Of a stretch of 64,000 nucleotides of DNA, positions 43,703 to 55,682 are shown piece by piece (positions within the stretch are counted from its first letter, which is position 1; each line of letters starts with the position of its first letter). Position numbers and translations under genes: made by a program. The DNA is from Rosa chinensis (Eukaryota; Streptophyta; Magnoliopsida; Rosales; Rosaceae). Location of the stretch: the NCBI RefSeq assembly GCF_002994745.2, contig NC_037091.1:23751789-23815788 (forward strand). Direction: 5' to 3'. The notes under the pieces were generated by a model. The model did not search any database. It worked only from the letters and a program-made list of their open reading frames with translations, and was not told where the DNA came from.

Positions 43703-46700
43703 ATGGCTCCTCCAAAGAAGACAGTCATCGACCAAGAAGAGGAACTGAATGAACAGGCTGCCCGCACCTGGGGAACCAACATCGGTGCCCTCATTCACCT
43801 CCACACCAATATTCAAAGACCCATACTCCTCCGGCTCCCAAATCATCATGTCGGACTGGGCCCCGCGCCGCGAGACTCTATTCCGGCAGACGCAATCGCC
43901 TTCTATGGTCTGCCTGTTCGTCGACCCATCACGGTCCTCCGAAGGACTCCTGGAGATTTCACCAATTGGGGTGCCCAGAATCATCGAGCAAAGATAGGGC
44001 ATTGACCATCCTCTATCAGCGCGGTGGAGCTTTCCTTGTATCGCGAAATGCGCAGACGAGATCTAGCTCGCTGGAATGCAGCAGGTATTACTCATACTAT
44101 TGATATCTGTTTTCGCCTTCCACGCGGTGGCAATCGTTCACCGCTCACTGCCTTTCTTTGTTTCTGGAATACTGCCACAAACACTTTTGACTTTCGATTC
44201 GGTCAAATGAGTATCACCCTGCTGGATATTCTCGCCATCACCGGCCTACCTATCGATGGCGAGCCTTATTTACACGGTCAATTTGACCGAATCACCTTCA
44301 CCTCGACCATGGCCCAACATGGTCACATCGCTCATAGTGGCTCCTATCCACGGTGGTTGTCATATTATAGCCGGGAGCCGGCGGAATCCCTTTCTTGGAG
44401 TATTGGCTCTGTAAATTCATCTTCTGCACTTCCTCTTGCAAGCCCACTGGTACTTGGACCCTTTTGGCGACGGCCCTCTACAACGGCAGCAGTGTCGGGC
44501 TCGGGCAACCTGTATTGGGTGCCCTCTATCGGACTTTGTACCAGGCCACTATGCATCCCTTCGAGACTAGCATTTTTGGCCCTTTTTGGATTCTTGACTT
44601 CTAGATCCAAACCTATTTCCCATATTTTCGTCGCGACGACATGTCGCTGCTTCCACCAGCTGACCAACTCTTGGGTCAATGGCTCAGCCACGAAGAAAAG
44701 TACTCATCTCCTCCTTACTCCGAGTGCTTTACATACCTGTACCTTTTACATGAAATGCCCTTCTGCGACTTAGTATTGGGCAGGAGATTCCCGGCTCCGC
44801 TTGAAAATGGATTCCTCCCTGGCGCTCCTCACTACAGTGATCTCGCACGCTTGGCCTTTCGCCCGGCGATCTCCTGTTCAGAAATCAGAATTGATGCCGA
44901 GGAACTTAGTTACTAGCTTTACGCCCCTAACCATTTCGCTCGCCAATTCGTCCTCGCGCAATTAGTGCCATTCCCGTTGTATGATGCCTGGAACTACAAC
45001 ACCTCCTAACATAGACTGGGGCCCCCTTTTGGGCCTGCGCCGGCACAAAGCATGCTCGCATTGGTTGATCTTCCCGATTGGGCTAAAGACATCAACGCTG
45101 TGGATGGGACTGAGGAAGAATATGTGGAATGGTGGGCAGAAGTTTCTATTAATTGCTGGAGCCAGCGAGATGATGAACTCTTCGAGACCATCTTTGGGGA
45201 ATTGAGATGTCCCTATGCTGCTGATATTGAGCTACTTGATCGCTTCCCTGAAAACGCTGCACAACCTCCACCTCCTCCTGAGCAGGCTCCGCAACCGGCA
45301 CGAGCCCCGAGCCAAGCCCGGGCTGGTATCGTAATTCGCGAGCCCCCTCAAGACATAAGTATCTTGGTTCATATTTTATTCCCTTTTGCGCTCTTCCTTT
45401 TAACTCAAACTTTGCTGTACCAGGGAAATGTGCCACCTTCTGGCAGCCGCGCGGTTAATGCTTCTCCAGCCACTGGACAGTCCGGGAAGCAAAAGACAGT
45501 GATAACGGAGCCTGAAGTAGAAGGTTCGTCTTCCGACGAGGATGACCTGCAAACGGTGAGAACTCTTTTTTTTTTTTATTAAACAACATTGTTTTTTATC
45601 AAGTCGAGCCTAATCCTTTCCTGTGAATCCGGTAGATCGCTGCTATCTTGGCCCGCAAGCGCAGTCGCTCTGACCCTCGAACTGATCCGTGGGCAGAAGA
45701 TGAACCAATCGCTGACCGACTGGTAAGAAACTGAGAATGCACGTTGGATTTTCTTTTTATGCCATGCGACCACATAACAATCCTCGCTTATAGGTTCGTC
45801 GTAGATCTGGGGAAGGTTCTTCAGCCGTTGGTGAAGACACATCTGCTTCACAGGCCCAAGCTCCCACTGATTCGAATAATCCACCACCTCCTATCAACAC
45901 CTCGAGCAATACACAACCGGTCCTGATCCCGGTACAAGTCATAGATGACAGCTCACCTGAAGTGGAAGAGAGAATGCCTCCTTCAAATACACCTGGTGAG
46001 GAACCAAACGCCACACCTATCCTGACACAGATAGCGCCTGACCCAATTCCTGGCGCGGCATCCCAAGAACCCGCGCCACTAGCAATCCTTCGTGAGCCTC
46101 CGGCCACTGAGGTACGTTTCTACTTAATAAGCATGATGTCCTGATTCCTGTCTTATTCTTTGGACATTCTAATGATTTCTCCTTAAAACCAGAATCTTGG
46201 TCCTGTCGGGGAAATAGCCGTCGCTGTGGAAGGACTTGGTGCTATTCCCGCTGATCCAGTTGGTGAAGATGTGGTCAACCAAGAGCCTGCCCCTGCTGCT
46301 CCTGAAGAAGAAGGAGAGGTGAATGTCGAACCGGTGCTAGAAGCGGTTCCCGTTATGGAGCCCCAAGAGGCTCCTGCTGTTGCTCCAAATCCACTGCCTG
46401 TGCCTCCTTCCAGACTGGAAAGGCTGGCTCGTGTACTTGAGGTGACTCATCCCGGAGTTATAGATGAAGCCAGGGACGGACTCCAACGTCTTTTAAGTCC
46501 CGATATCTTGCTGCCTGGTGCATCCGTCAGGGCTCTGGAATACTTGAGGGTTCTTTATCGCGAGTGAGCCATTACTGAGAACGAGTTCACTGAGATAGAC
46601 GAACTGTTACAGAATCTTCCCCGATGGATTAATGAAAGAGCGGCTGCGACTGCGCAAGCCAGGCAAGCCCAGGCCCATTATCGGGGTCTTGCTCAACAAA

Positions 46701-47038
46701 TGGACTCCTCGCACGACTTCCTGGGGGATAGGGCGACCCTTGTTAGAGACTTGCGAATCACGCAAAATCACCTTCGGTCCCAAATCCAAGATCTTCAAGC
46801 TCAATTGACCGCTGTGACGGCACATCTTGAACATGAGGAACCCTTGCTGGAGCAACCCCTAGCGGCCTTTGAAGCATTGTCTCAAAACCTCGCTCAAGCT
46901 CGCGAAGCGGCCCGACAAGAGGAGCGAGCTGCTGCAGATGCCAGTTTTCGCTTGGACGAACATCTACAGCAGGCCTCTATTATTAGGCCCATTTTGTATG
47001 AACAATACTATTATTACTCATCTAATTTAAATATTTAG
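43703..47038 (+). pseudogene. Antisense extra gene of E1: plant mobile domain plus coiled coil, intron-containing
   Basis: The gene starts MAPPKKTVID at 43703. A plant mobile domain follows: RDLARWNAAGI, FGQMSITLLDILAITGLPIDGEPY and FLEYWLCKFIF. A Pro/Glu-rich linker and an Ala/Gln/Arg-rich coiled coil (about 46570-47035) complete it. Small GT-AG introns are predicted at about 45361-45421, 45556-45634, 45722-45793 and 46111-46192; joining across them keeps coding style. Disabling changes include a stop at 44003, a frameshift near 44380, TAG at 44602 (before IQTYF) and 44914, a stop near 45007 and TGA at 46565. Such genes occur antisense in Tat-lineage elements; their role is unknown. Confidence 0.72.
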
Positions 47039-47040
47039 CC

Positions 47041-48317
47041 CACTTTGCTTGGCCCAAATATATGCTCAACTTTTGAAGCGGTTCAATGTTTACCTTTATT
47101 GTTATTGAAGTTGGTTTGAAAAGATAATCTTGAAATGGAGCGGTTATCTCCTTGAAGACTGCCCCGCTTCCCACGCGTTTTCAAATGCCTTCATTTCCGA
47201 GATCCTTGCATTCAATTCCATTGATACTCTTATTGATGGCGTCGAAAATATTTCAACTGCCCATCGCACGGTTGAGGCCACTGAGATTGGCCCTATAAAT
47301 ACTTGTACTTTGGAGAAGTGATAAACACAAGCAAATATGGCCTTCCCAGAGCTAGTTTCGCAAGCCTTACTTCTCTTCCTTCAGTTTCTGAAATCTTCTT
47401 CTTACGATCTCAACCTTAGCCCCAAATTCCTAGGCCTTATGGCTTAATCTCACAACCTGGGTAGGTCTTATGGCCTAATCTCAGGTCCAGTGGCATGTCT
47501 TCGGTCTCTGGAAATCCGGATGGAATCTACCGGTTTCAGTTAGACCGAAGAACATGTAGCGCTCCTAACACGGCAGAACCAGATTCTGAGGGGTCCCTCT
47601 TCTCATACTGCTTGCGTGGAGCAGGAGGGAGAAGGGCGGAAGGCCACTTTGAGGCCAACTATTCTTCTTCCGCGGCCTACCTCCGGGGTCCGACTACGAG
47701 GCTTCCGTTTTTCCCCTGGAGGTAGATGTGATTGTGGGTAGTGCTCGCTCTAGAGACCATCTCCATCCCGGAGGACAATCCACCGGAAGGGGTGCGATGG
47801 ATTATTTCCTTCCCTCTTCCTCCGGTACAAATGAGAGCAGTTGCTACTCAGATAGGAGGAGGATGTGGGTGAAGAGAGGAAGAGTACTAGCGGTACTGCC
47901 CACATCCCCCTTTGATCGCCACAAGATCTAGAAACTCTTAGAAGATCTGCAAATCTTATGATTTTCAAGCCACTTTTGGCCTTGTAATTGCAAATGTAAA
48001 CGTTTCAATTTGTACTGCTTCTGGCCGCAAAGCCACTCTATGAATGAATGCTTTTGAGTATAGCTAAGAGATATTGTTATAAAATAAGGCCTCATGTACA
48101 GGCCACCATGTATTTTCTTAACACGCATTGTCAAGGAAAAATTACAACAAAGGTTGGAAATTAAAAAGAAATTAATCAAAAATAAGGCCTCAAAAGAAGG
48201 CCTCATGTATAGAGTGTATAGAGTGTTGCCCCTCTAGTGTTCGTAGGATAAGCAAACACATGAGACTAAGGCCACAAAATAAGGCCTGAATATAGAGATG
48301 ATGCCAGCCGAGGAAAA
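47041..48317 (+). other. Spacer between the antisense gene and gag-pol end in E1
   Basis: A TATAAAT at 47294-47300 (plus) is followed by an ATG at 47338 (MAFPELVSQALL, about 37 codons) and by a second short frame at 47495-47725 that I do not recognise. They may be a decayed second plus-strand transcript. The rest has no recognisable feature. Confidence 0.35.
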
Positions 48318-49400
48318 CTATAATTGCCCCCCAGTCTGGGATGAAGGTTGATCCGGTGGATCTTCGAACTCCCAAACACTAGGGTAATATTTCTTCAGGA
48401 ATCGCCCGTTGATGGGATTGCGACGGATTTCGCCATCCAAATCCTTGAGGTGAAAAGCCCCGCGTTCCAAAATGCGGTGAATAACAAAGGGTCCTTCCCA
48501 TCGTGGAGTCCACTTGTCGCGACCGGTCAATTTCTCACCGAAAGGCAAAACAGCTTTCCAGACCAAGTCTCCCTCTTGGTAACTCCGACCACGCGTCCTC
48601 TTATCGTAGGCGCGGGCGATACGCTGTTTTTCCATCACTAAATTATCCAAAGCCGCTAAGCGCTGCTCGCTTAAGTCTTCGTGTTCTTGCCACATGGCCT
48701 GGACATAATCTTCACCTATCAAGTGGTGCTGATCTTGCACACGTAAGGAATGAACGTTAATTTCCAAAGGCAAAACTGCATCATGACCAAACATTAGTGC
48801 ATAGGGTGTGGTAGCAGTGGGATTCCTCTTGGAGGTGCGGTAAGCCCAGAGTGTTTCATACAAAGTGTCGTGCCACTGTCGAGGGTTTTCTACCAGCATC
48901 TTCTTCAACAAGGTAATAATAATCTTGTTGCTAGCTTCCGCTTGACCGTTGGACTGAGCATAATATGGAGTGCCGTGGATGAACTGGATGCCGAAATCGT
49001 TGACAAGTTGCTCGACAGGACCTCCCATTAAATCCCCGGTCTTAAACGAGCACCTCGGGGATACCAAACCTGCAGATAATGTTACGAAAGATGAACTGGC
49101 GGATGGTTGCACCCGAGGTCTCCTTCAAAGGTTCGGCTTCAACCCACTTGGTAAAGAAGTCAGTAGCCACAATGATGAACTTATGTTGGAGAGAAGAATT
49201 GGGGTGAATCATCCCAATCAAGTCCAATGCCCAGCCTCGCGCAGGCCAAGGCTTAATTATAGGTTGCAGGGGAATATTAGGGATATGCTGTACTGGACCG
49301 TGTGCTTAACAATCTTGGCATCCTTTGGCAAATGCAATGCAATCCTTTAAAATGCTGGGCCAGTAGTAACCATGTCGCCTAATAAGCCAGCGCATCTTAG
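48318..49400 (-). pseudogene. E1 integrase, frameshifted
   Basis: The frame at 49227-49042 has the first catalytic Asp region (FIIVATDFFTKWVEAEPL). The frame from 49112 to 48318 has NDFGIQF, GQAEASNKII (catalytic Glu), LWAYRTSKRN and the C-terminal WTPRWEGPFVIHRI segment common to gypsy integrases. A frameshift near 49050-49110 removes continuity. It would insert element cDNA into the genome. Confidence 0.85.
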
Positions 49401-49952
49401 GTCCCGCTTGATGGGACCTGCATATCCTGTGTGCACTTCACGCATTAATCGTTTTACCTCGCGGCCATAGACACACCGGAAGTCTATACCATCTTCCCCT
49501 CGTCGTCGCAGCTCATCCCCCCTGAGGAAGTAATTTAAGGGGAGAAAGCGAATCTTCCTGTCGGCTGTGGGACCTGGTTGTTTGAGGTAATCGATCAACG
49601 GGATGCGCCAATCAACATCAATAGGTTCTAGTACCGCGACGACTGGATCATCAGGCGGATCAGGTCGCGCGAGCCATGAAGGCAGAGTGCGACGCTGGAC
49701 TTTCAGAATACGCTCGCGAACCCCGTACTTCAATGTAATGCCTGTGGCCAGTTGAGCGAGTTCATTGGCTGCGAAATTGCGCTTGCGAGGGATGTACTCC
49801 AAACCCACATCATCAAACTGATCCAGCAACTCAATGGCGCGATTCAAATAGGGGACGAGCAAGCAGCTTGCACATCTGTATTTTTCTTGAAGCTGATTGA
49901 TCAAGAGCAAAGAGTCGCCGTGTACCTGAACATCTCTCACCCCCAGTTCCAA
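49347..49952 (-). pseudogene. E1 second (archaeal-type) RNase H and linker to integrase
   Basis: VHGDSLLLINQL holds a catalytic Asp, and IPRKRNFAANELA is the C-terminal part of the additional RNase H typical of Tat elements. The segment NYFLRGDELRRRG...FRCV links to integrase. The first part of the domain (about 50100-49953) is in another reading context with stops. Confidence 0.75.
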
Positions 49953-50442
49953 TAAGACTTCTAGGCCGATAATAAGGGCCTCATACTCTGCTTGGTTGTT
50001 GGTACATTTAAACTCTAATTGGAACGAATAAGAGAAACGGTCGCCCGCTGGGTTTTCCAGAACAATTCCTTCCCCTGCTAATGTTTCAGTTCTTGAGCCA
50101 TCAAAAAATAATATCCAAGGCTGTAAGGAAACTGTGGCTTGATATCAGATGGCGTACTCTGGGATGCGTGCCAAATCTGGTCAAGTGGTAATTACGATCG
50201 CTATCTCTAACTCCCTCACCGTGGGGACATCCAAGATAGGGTGATGCGCCAGAAAGTCTGCGATGGCCTGTCCTTTCACTGCTTTCTGGGGAACGTATTG
50301 GAGCTAGAACTCGGACAGGACCAATACCCACTTGCCAATGCGGCCTCTCAGAATAGGTCGCGACAGCATGTACTTGACCAGGTCGGTCTGGGCGATGATG
50401 CAAGTAGTAAAAGATAACATGTAGTGCCGCAACTTGCATGCC

Positions 50443-50808
50443 TCAGTAGAATGTAAGACATAGCTTTTCCATTGGAGTGTACCTGGTTTCGCAATCTGTA
50501 AGTGTCCTACTGAGGTAGAAAATAGCGTGCTCGACGCCTTCCTCATCATCCTGGGCGAGCAGGCTTCCAATGGAAGCCTCAGCTGCTGAAATATATAACT
50601 TCAACAGAAATCCAGTTCTCGGGGGAACAAGCACTGGCGGACTCGCAAGGTAGGCCTTAATTCTGTCGAAAGCCTCTTGATGTTTAGGCTCCCATACAAA
50701 TTCAGCCTGACCTTGCAGTTTTAGCAATGGAGAGAAGGGCTGGATTTTGCCTGCAGAATTGGAGATGAAACGTCTCAGAAAGTTGATCTTACCTAGCAAG
50801 CGCTGCAA
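50443..50808 (-). pseudogene. E1 RT connection and first RNase H
   Basis: LLGKINFLRRFI, FVWEPKHQEAFDRIKAYL and LYISAAEASIGSLLAQ (Asp replaced by Ser in the usual YxDAS-like position) lie in order, then FYLSRTLTDCETRYTPMEK. A stop separates it from RT at 50908. Confidence 0.8.
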
Positions 50809-50907
50809 TTCCTTTTTCGTTCGTGGAGCAGTTGTGTTGATAACTGCGCTCGCCTTGTCCTCAGGGACCTCAATCCCTCTCTGATGGACAATGAAGCCCA
50901 GAAAATC

Positions 50908-51669
50908 TTATGCTTGAACTCCAAAAATGCATTTAGCGGGATTCATCCTGAGCTTGTGCTGCCGCAGGCGCTCGAATACCTTTATGAGATCAGTGATGTG
51001 GTCACCTTTCCTCTGAGACTTTACAATGACGTCGTTGATGTAGACCTCTAAAATCTTCCCCAGTATATTATGGAAGATCAGGTTCATGGCTCTCTGATAC
51101 GTTGCTCCGGCATTTTTTAGTCCAAAAGGCATAACCACATATTCAAAAACACCCGCGAAGCCAGGACAACGGAACACGGTTTTGTGTCTGTCTTCTTCTG
51201 CGACTGGAATCTGGTGATACCCTGCGGTGCCATCCATGAAGGACAATAATTCATGTCCTGCTACGGCGTCTACTAACATATCCGCGACCGGCATGGGGTA
51301 GACGTCTTTAGGTGTAGCTATATTAAGGTCTCTGTAGTCTACGTAGACCCTTATTTTGCCATTCTTCTTGCGAACAGGCACTATATTAGATAGCCACTGA
51401 TTGTACTTGGCTACCCTGATAATGCCTGATTTATGCATTTTTTCGACTTCCTCCTTGACGAGGACTTGGGTTTATGAGTTCATTCTTCGCGGCTCTTGTT
51501 TCATAGGCCTCTGGTCAGGGAGTGTTGGCAGTTGATGGCACACCAAGTCCGGTGACAGGCCAGACATGTCTTCATACTTCTCCGCGAAGCAGTCTTTGAA
51601 TTCTAACAATAAATCAATGAGCCTCTGTTTCTCGCTAGGCTCCAAATAAGCACTGACAGCCACTTCCAT
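50908..51669 (-). pseudogene. E1 reverse transcriptase, catalytic Asp lost
   Basis: The minus-strand frame has SNIVPVRKKNGKIRVYVDYRDLN, FMDGTAGYHQI (first Asp), MPFGLKNAGATYQR and YINDVIVKS. The YVDD-type box reads YIND, so the first Asp of the pair is Asn. Stops at 51472 and 50908 (TAA where coding should continue to FLGF) break the frame. The protein would copy element RNA, but this copy is dead. Confidence 0.88.
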
Positions 51670-51917
51670 AAGCTCATAAGCTGTTCCAAGATTGATCTTC
51701 TCGGTAGGGTCTCTGACCTTTGGAGGTGTATCATCCAGCGCTGCCGGGGCGAGCTGAATATCGACCTCATCCTCCTGTTCTTGATCAGAGAGCTCTTCAT
51801 GGACGACCTCTAAGGTCGCGACCTGATTGTAGGCCTCTTATTCCACTAAGTACGATGATAGTCTTTCGTACAACGTGTGGAAGGCCTCTATCCCTTCCTC
51901 TGGAAGGTTGTAATCCA

Positions 51918-52505
51918 TTAATCGTTTAAGGGTTTGGGCACAGCGTGGCCAGGCCTTTCCAAGCCTTCTTTTACGAGCGTCAGCCCCCACTGTGCCAATT
52001 CAGAGGCCGTCACCCTTGTGGGGCGACCTTTGTCATCGATGCCATTGACCTGTAATGGAGTGATAGGCTCCAAATAGTACCTGGCATCTACATAATTCGC
52101 GGAAACGGGGAATGGACAAGGATCTGCTTTAATCACCTTCGCCTTATCTGCCTTCCTGTTCCACATAACTAATTCCTGATGGAGAGTTGACGGGACACAA
52201 TAACTCCGATGGATCCAGTCTCGGCCCAGAATAGCACTGTAGGCCGCATAGCAATCGGTCACAAAGAAAGCATAAACTCCCTCAGCAGGGCCAACCTTGA
52301 TGCGCAAGAAAAGTAATCCCAGGGTTTTTGTTACAGTCCCTGTGAAGTTTTTGAGTGTAAGGGATGTAGATTGGATTTTCTCCTTCTTGATTCCGAGCAA
52401 GCGCATGGTCCTGGTAGTGATGACATTAACGGCAGCTCCCGTATCAACCATGATCTTGCTAACTTTGGTGCCACTCACTTCTGCTGTGATATACAGAGGT
52501 CTCAT
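51918..52505 (-). pseudogene. E1 aspartic protease
   Basis: VDTGAAVNVI is the catalytic D-T-G signature and AILGRDWIHRS follows at normal distance. The frame is 195 codons. It is separated from Gag by a stop near 52632 and another near 52507, and from RT by a stop near 51838. Confidence 0.85.
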
Positions 52506-52631
52506 GTGTTAGACCATGGCAGGTGTTGGCTTGGTGAAGCTCATGAAGAATTCTTTGCTGTGAGCATCCTCCGTTTCAAGAAACACAGCTTCTTCCACAG
52601 GTGTCGTGACTGCCAACGTGATCTGCAAGGG

Positions 52632-54480
52632 CTATAAACTACTTTCTTTAGCTTTAACGCAGTCCTGAGTGGCGACCAGCAGTGCATACCGTGCAGGGAG
52701 TACGTAAACCATGTTGCAAGACATGTCAGTCATATCCGTCTCCTCTATGTCATCTTCCAGATTAAGCTTGGGTTCGTTGACAGGGACGTCAGTGTGGAAT
52801 TGCTTAGCCAAACGATCTACTAACGACTCCTCTGTAAGGCCTTTTACCTCACACTGCTCGTGCTCTTGTATCACAAGTGTCTGCTTGGGCGAGTCTGACT
52901 TCGGTTCCGTTGCTGCGTTTACTCTAGGGGAGCGACCACTACGCTCTGGATTCTTTTTGGTTTCCATTGTAAAGTATCAGTAGTCTTGTCCCTGCCCCCC
53001 AGTCTCTCAAAAACTGAAGATTTAGCTTCTGGTTCTTTGCGAAATAACTTGCGCTTGACATGAGGTCGCCGAGTCGGTGATTGCTCCTTTCGAGCTGGCG
53101 GAGGTGTTCTCTCTTCAGTGATCCTACAAAAAACACTGGGCTTAGATGCCCCTGTTACTTGTTTCTGAAGGCTGTGGGGAGCCACTAATGGCTTAGCGGC
53201 CAGCGCCTCCATCTCCTTCTGATACTGCTTATGTGACTTGACCAATTGTGAAGGCTTGATCAGGCCCTGGTCAAGAGCCTCTAGCGCGCGCTTGGCTTCC
53301 CCAAACCTGCGTTGCAGTTTCCTTTTCCTGGAAGAGCTTATTTCCACTGCCTTCCCATTTGCCCTAGTGTACCACTTTCCTTCCTTGATGGTGGCAGCTG
53401 GAGCAGGTGGGATGTAGGGCTTGGTCAGAATATTCTTCCGCTCGTTCGTGGCCTTCTCCTCTTGTTTCTGATCGACCGCAGCTGCTTTCAGTGTTCTGAA
53501 TAAGTTGGAGTCCTTTGGGGATGGTGGCGACTCCATTTTCTCTTTTCCTCTTGGGCTAGAAGGCTGATAGTTCCGCGATGGTGAGGCCCATTTAATGGCC
53601 GGGAGAGAGCCAAAACAAAATGTCTGCTCGACCTCTTCATGTGACACTTGGATGCCACACTCTTCTTTGCATCGCGAGCATAGGACCACGGGTGAGGCTT
53701 TTCCAACTGCTTTAGCCTTCTGCTTTACAGGGGTTTCATCCTCGGCAGATTTTCCTTCTCGCCGCTTGGTACTCAAATCCAAAGTTGGTTTCCTCTGGTT
53801 CTGCTTGGCCCAGTTCACATCGACCATATTGATCCCGGTGTCGGGAAAAGGGTTCAAGTCTACGAGCGCTGCCGCTGTTACTGGGGCTTCCACCTGCAAA
53901 CTGCCATTATTAAGCCATACTTGAATCTGGTCTTTGAGCTTCACACAGTCCGTGATATTGTGGTTCCACATGTTGTGGAATTTGCAGTACTTCTTCCTTT
54001 TCAGCTGGTCTGGTCTAGGAAAAGGTCCAAAGTCGGTCTTCACCATCTTTGTGGCGATCATCTCATCCAAAATCTCATGTGCCTTATTGGCATCATAAGT
54101 ATACGTCGTGAACTCAGGTTTGGTGAAGGCCATCGATTTGAGTTTGACAGGCTCTTTGGATATTTTCAGCTGCTTCAGGGCTGGATTTTTCCTCCCGGTT
54201 AGCTCATAAGCAGCGATATCATTCTCCTCTTCCTCATCGTCGTCCTGAACCACTTCTTCAACATGATGATGGTAGTAAGGGTCATAGGTAGCCGGCTGGT
54301 AGCCTAGGGCCGCTACGGTGCGATGTTTTCCTGGCACATATGTCCCTTTGGATGCATTCTTCCTTGCATCTGTTTCTCTGAGGGGAAGTTTAAAGCTGCC
54401 TACCTCTGTGATGAGCTCTCCCATTGACTGGATCATGCTGCCATGTTGCTTCTTCCGCTGACGAGGTTCCAAACTGTTAA
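52632..54480 (-). pseudogene. E1 Gag C-terminal half
   Basis: The long open frame 54480-52919 has an acidic run (DDDEEEEND), a zinc finger YCKFHNMWNHNITDC (C-x2-H-x4-H-x4-C, the form usual in Tat Gags), and a second Cys pair CSRCKEEC. It then shifts frame near 52940 and continues to a stop at 52632. The N-terminal Gag core is absent because E2 starts at 54481; an apparent TTG start at 54487 is spurious. Confidence 0.8.
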
Positions 54481-54983
54481 TGCTCAAAGTCCGGCGGTAG
54501 CCGATCTTTCTTTTAACGCGGGTCCGGTGGGCGTACCGCTACTCTGAGGATTTGATGACCTCCGCTAGCTGTCACACGAAAGACAAGGCGTCAGAGGGAG
54601 ACCGCGTTGGGCGGTCTTCACTTCTCCGATGCCTAAATCAGTCAATGCATGTAGGCAGCATAACAATAAATGAGTAGTAAAATGCGTAATTAATGAGGAG
54701 AGAGGAGAGAACCTTTATAGGTGAGGAGAAGTTTGATCTTCTTCTTGTTTTCGATGTGGGACTGATGTGCTTCGATACCCAGCGTCTGGAGCTTCTGATG
54801 CTACCTTGGCGCGGCGCATGGCAGCGCGTCAACTGCGATCTGGGGGGGATCCCGGGCTCGGGCGGTAGCCCGCCTGGCTGTGTCTCCACAGGTCACCCCC
54901 TTGGTGAGAGTCGGTATCTCTGGCGGAACAATGAGCGTGGCTCATTATAGCTAATTATGCTTGCAAACGTACATGTAGGTACA
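54481..54983 (-). repeat. 3' LTR of Tat element E2
   Basis: On the minus strand it runs TGTACCTACATG to GGACTTTGAGCA. A purine tract (GACTGGGGACTTGGGGACT) abuts its start at 54984-55002. TATAAAG on the minus strand at 54713-54719 would be its promoter. The partner LTR is outside the window, so boundaries are inferred. Confidence 0.5.
54713..54719 (-). promoter_or_regulatory. TATA box in the E2 LTR
   Basis: TATAAAG on the minus strand is followed by a pyrimidine-rich TCTCTCCTCTCTCC stretch, as at many LTR transcription starts. Confidence 0.45.
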
Positions 54984-55002
54984 AGTCCCCAAGTCCCCAG
55001 TC

Positions 55003-55682
55003 AAGGAGGGCAATCTTGGTTGGGGAGTTGATCGGCGGTGTGAAGCGTTATCTCCGCTTAGACTTCAAAAAGCATAATTAGCGTCAGTGCGTTGTCAACC
55101 ATGGATTTAATGAGCGAACGGTTTATACCCTTTCGGGTGGGCCCCTGCTAGGCCCGCCAGGGAGTCCCCCAGTCCCTAGCCAAGACGGACCTCCGGATGG
55201 TCGGCAAATTGTTTGTTGAGGGGAAGCTGCGCGGAGCAGAGGGTGTTGGGTAGCGAGCCCAATCTTAGTACCCGAGTGACCGGGGTCAACGTACCTGATC
55301 AGGGTCGTCGTAGACTGTTGACAAGTCCCTGTGTCCCGTAGGGATAATCTGATCGTAACGCCGCGTGGCGGTCGTTGTCAGAGTGAGGCGTAGCCTCGGG
55401 ATTTGCCGCTGGCGGATACCCCCCACTAGTTGTAGCAGGAAACAGCGTCGCGTAGACGTGTTTGGCGGTAGCTATTGAGCGGAGTTGCGCTCAGCAAAGC
55501 ACAGGGTTTGCAAGACGGAGGGAGCTCTGCCGGCAGTGTTGCGTGTAGCAGAGGCTGCCTGTTGCAAGTTGATGAGTGGAAGTTCCACTAACGGGGATCC
55601 GCCCAGCGGAGACTTCGACAGTCGTAGGGTGCTAAGGGAGAACTCCCGCTGGCCGAGTTTTGCCTAGCGGACCCCAACAGTC
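55003..55682. other. GC-rich E2 3' untranslated region
   Basis: No coding is supported. CCCCCAGTCCC-like phrases and CGCTAGCGG-like motifs begin here and merge into the tandem array. AGCATAATTAGC near 55070 is an inverted match to GCTAATTATGC near 54951. Confidence 0.4.

Larger units (their letters stand above)
42630..54480 (-). mobile_element. Tat-lineage Ty3/gypsy element E1 with antisense PMD gene
   Basis: This is a minus-strand element: 3' LTR 42630-43437, antisense gene (plus strand) 43703-47038, then integrase, second RNase H, RNase H, RT, protease and Gag C-terminus reading leftward from 54480. Two RNase H domains and an extra antisense ORF next to the 3' LTR are hallmarks of the Tat lineage (Ogre, Grande, Retand relatives). 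The 5' LTR, leader and N-terminal Gag are missing on the right, where E2 begins. All protein frames are damaged. Confidence 0.85.

Noticed and set aside
53312..53924. Plus-strand frames opposite E1 Gag
   Set aside because: They are shadows of the long minus-strand Gag frame; composition follows codon positions of Gag.
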